From Thermoleophilia bacterium UBA2241 (GTDB lineage: Bacteria; Actinomycetota; Thermoleophilia; UBA2241), in the NCBI GenBank assembly GCA_002347645.1, contig DDYF01000043.1, positions 383 through 14,084 on the forward strand: DNA of 13,702 nt, read 5' to 3'. This document shows, piece by piece, positions 12,009 through 13,702 of this stretch. Positions within the stretch are counted from its first letter, which is position 1, and every line of letters begins with the position of its first letter. Below the pieces are notes generated by a model. That model was not told where the DNA came from and ran no database searches. It saw only the letters and a program-made list of their open reading frames with translations. The translations under genes were made by a program, and so were the position numbers.

Positions 12009-13702
12009 TTGACCCCGAGCGCACGGATTCCACGCACGTCGCCAGTGCCGTCAGACATCGAGATCGCGCAGGCTGCGACGATGCAGCCCATCCAGGCGAT
12101 CGCCGAGCGAGCGGGCATCCTCGACGACGAGCTCGAGCTGTACGGTAAGTACAAGGCGAAGATCGACTACATGGCCGTGCTCAAGCGGCTCGAGAAGGAG
12201 CCCGACGGCAAGATCATCAACGTGACGGCGATCACGCCGACGCCGCTGGGCGAGGGCAAGACCGTCACCGCCATCGGGCTGGCGGAGTCGATGAACGCGC
12301 TCGGCATCGACACCATGCTCGCGCTGCGGGAGCCATCGCTCGGCCCGGTCTTCGGCATCAAGGGCGGCGCCGCCGGCGGGGGGTACTCGCAGCTGATCCC
12401 CATGGAGGACCTCAACCTCCACTTCACCGGCGACATCCACGCGGTCGGCACCGCCAACAACCTGCTCGCCGCCATGGTCGACACCCACCTCATGCACGGC
12501 AACGAGCTCAAGATCGACCCGCTGACCATCTCGTGGCGGCGCGTGGTCGACCTGAACGACCGTGCCCTGCGGGAGATCGTCAATGGCCTCGGCGGCAAGC
12601 TCAACGGCATCCCGCGACAGACGGGATACGACATCACCGTCGCCAGCGAGGTCATGGCGATCCTCGGCCTGGCCACCTCGCTCAAGGACCTGCGCGAACG
12701 CCTCGGCCTCATCACGTTCGGTTACAGCATCGAGGGCAAGCCGCTCACGGCCGACGACATCGGCGCCGGCGGCGCGATGACCGTGCTGCTGAAGGACGCG
12801 CTCAAGCCCAACCTCATGCAGACCCTCGAGGGCAACCCGGCGCTGGTCCACGCCGGGCCGTTCGCCAACATCGCCCAGGGCAACAACTCGATCATCGCCG
12901 ACAGGGTCGCCATGAAGCTGGCGGGCTACGTCGTCACCGAGTCCGGCTTCGCCGCCGACCTCGGCTCTGAGAAGTTCATGAACATCATCTGCCGCTACGG
13001 CGGGTTCGCACCCAGCACTGTGGTCATCACGTGCACCATGCGGGCCCTCAAGATGCACGGCGGCCTGCCGGTCGACCCCGAGCTGCTCAAGGCCGAGAAC
13101 AACGCCGCGCTCGAGAAGGGCTGCGAGAACCTGGCCAAGCAGGTCGAGAACATGAAACTCTTCGGCATCCCCGTGGTGGTCACCATCAACCGCTTCGCCT
13201 TCGACCGCGACAGCGAGGTCGAGATCGTGCGCAAGGCGGCGGTGGCCGCCGGTGCCGAGGGCGCGGTGCCGATCATCGTGCACGCTCTCGGCGGCGACGG
13301 CGGCCAGGAGGCGGCCGAGGTCGTCAAGGCGGCGGCCGACAAGGGTGGCGACTTCCGGTTCCTCTACGATCTCGATGTCTCGATCAAGGAGAAGATCGAG
13401 ACCATCGCTACCAAGGTCTACGGGGCCGACGGTGTCGATTACCTGCCCGAGGCCGAGGCCAAGATCAAGCTGTTCACCGAGCAGGGCCTCGACAAGCTGC
13501 CGATCTGCATGGCGAAGACGCACCTGTCGCTGAGCCACGATCCGGCGCTGAAGGGCCGGCCGCGCGGGTTCCGCGTGCCGATCCGCGACATCCGCCCGGC
13601 GACCGGCGCCGGGTACCTGTACCCGCTGCTCGGCGAGATGCGCACGATGCCCGGCCTGCCCAAGCGGCCGGCTGCCGTCGACGTCGACATCGACGTCGAG
13701 AC
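12009..13702 (+). CDS. fhs: Formate-tetrahydrofolate ligase (3' end cut by window)
   Basis: This cytoplasmic, normally tetrameric enzyme joins formate to tetrahydrofolate with ATP to give 10-formyl-THF, feeding purine and one-carbon metabolism or the methyl branch of the Wood-Ljungdahl pathway. The 564 full codons in view include SDIEIAQ (15-21), the ATP-binding loop TPTPLGEGKT (76-85), the family signature GGAAGGGYSQLIPMEDLNLHFTGD, CTMRALKMHGG, and the near-terminal TGAGYLYPLLGEMRTMPGLPKRPAA. Judging by the family ending (IDID..G.I.GLF), only about ten residues are missing. The start is TTG 12009, justified by the AAGGAGG ribosome site, which adds about a dozen residues before the conserved N terminus. 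GTG 12045 would give the more usual N terminus but lacks a ribosome site. It is preceded by a strong promoter, so it starts its own transcript. Whether it serves acetogenesis or ordinary C1 supply cannot be told here. Confidence 0.96.
   Translation, partial: MTPSARIPRTSPVPSDIEIAQAATMQPIQAIAERAGILDDELELYGKYKAKIDYMAVLKRLEKEPDGKIINVTAITPTPLGEGKTVTAIGLAESMNALGIDTMLALREPSLGPVFGIKGGAAGGGYSQLIPMEDLNLHFTGDIHAVGTANNLLAAMVDTHLMHGNELKIDPLTISWRRVVDLNDRALREIVNGLGGKLNGIPRQTGYDITVASEVMAILGLATSLKDLRERLGLITFGYSIEGKPLTADDIGAGGAMTVLLKDALKPNLMQTLEGNPALVHAGPFANIAQGNNSIIADRVAMKLAGYVVTESGFAADLGSEKFMNIICRYGGFAPSTVVITCTMRALKMHGGLPVDPELLKAENNAALEKGCENLAKQVENMKLFGIPVVVTINRFAFDRDSEVEIVRKAAVAAGAEGAVPIIVHALGGDGGQEAAEVVKAAADKGGDFRFLYDLDVSIKEKIETIATKVYGADGVDYLPEAEAKIKLFTEQGLDKLPICMAKTHLSLSHDPALKGRPRGFRVPIRDIRPATGAGYLYPLLGEMRTMPGLPKRPAAVDVDIDVE

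Noticed and set aside
12051..13538. A 495-codon open frame on the minus strand opposite fhs
   Set aside because: D/V/L/R-rich shadow translation with no motif. fhs is unmistakable on the plus strand.

Overview
The window is high-GC (about 70% or more by eye), densely coded DNA on both strands, with one tRNA and no sign of phage, IS elements or CRISPR. The best guess is a bacterial chromosome from a deep-branching Actinomycetota lineage. A trehalose-phosphatase/beta-phosphoglucomutase unit next to a family-65 glycosidase is the arrangement of mycobacterial OtsB1, and the metalloregulator aligns position by position with IdeR/DtxR. FeoB (ferrous iron) and formate-tetrahydrofolate ligase fit an organism of low-oxygen habitats, but this is inference and a high-GC Chloroflexota relative is not excluded.

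Layout. (a) 1-488, minus: a BlaI/MecI-type repressor, with an operator-like dyad just upstream and perhaps the first codons of a downstream partner running off the left edge. (b) 742-1560, plus: an M55 zinc D-aminopeptidase of the DppA type, followed by tRNA-Gly(CCC) at 1619-1694. (c) 1903-4548, plus: a two-gene iron operon. A DtxR/IdeR repressor with a fused FeoA-like domain lies 3 nt from feoB, and a DtxR-box-like palindrome overlaps the likely promoter. (d) 10383 down to 4612, minus: a tightly packed four-gene carbohydrate operon encoding a GT4 glycosyltransferase, a beta-phosphoglucomutase/OtsB fusion, a GH65 phosphorylase/hydrolase and an alpha/beta hydrolase. (e) 10471-11823, plus: larC, the nickel-pincer cofactor nickel insertase, divergent from (d) across only 87 bp. 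(f) 12009 to the right edge, plus: fhs, starting at TTG and lacking only its last few residues.

How the genes work together. In (c) the repressor probably senses ferrous metal and controls itself and feoB. It also supplies the only FeoA-like domain in view. In (d) the chemistry is complementary. OtsB would remove phosphate from a sugar phosphate such as trehalose-6-phosphate, GH65 would phosphorolyse the disaccharide to beta-glucose-1-phosphate, and the phosphoglucomutase half would convert that to glucose-6-phosphate. The natural substrate is not fixed by sequence, no OtsA lies in the window, and the GT4 enzyme may be the partner that builds the glycoside.

Points most worth a second look are the split OtsB1 architecture with a 4-nt ATGA junction, the iron box, an expanded repeat-bearing acidic linker in LarC, and the probable leaderless starts of the divergent GT4 and larC genes. 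No stretch longer than 300 bases lacks a gene. The main gaps are 489-741, 1695-1902 and 11824-12008, and their contents are listed as features.
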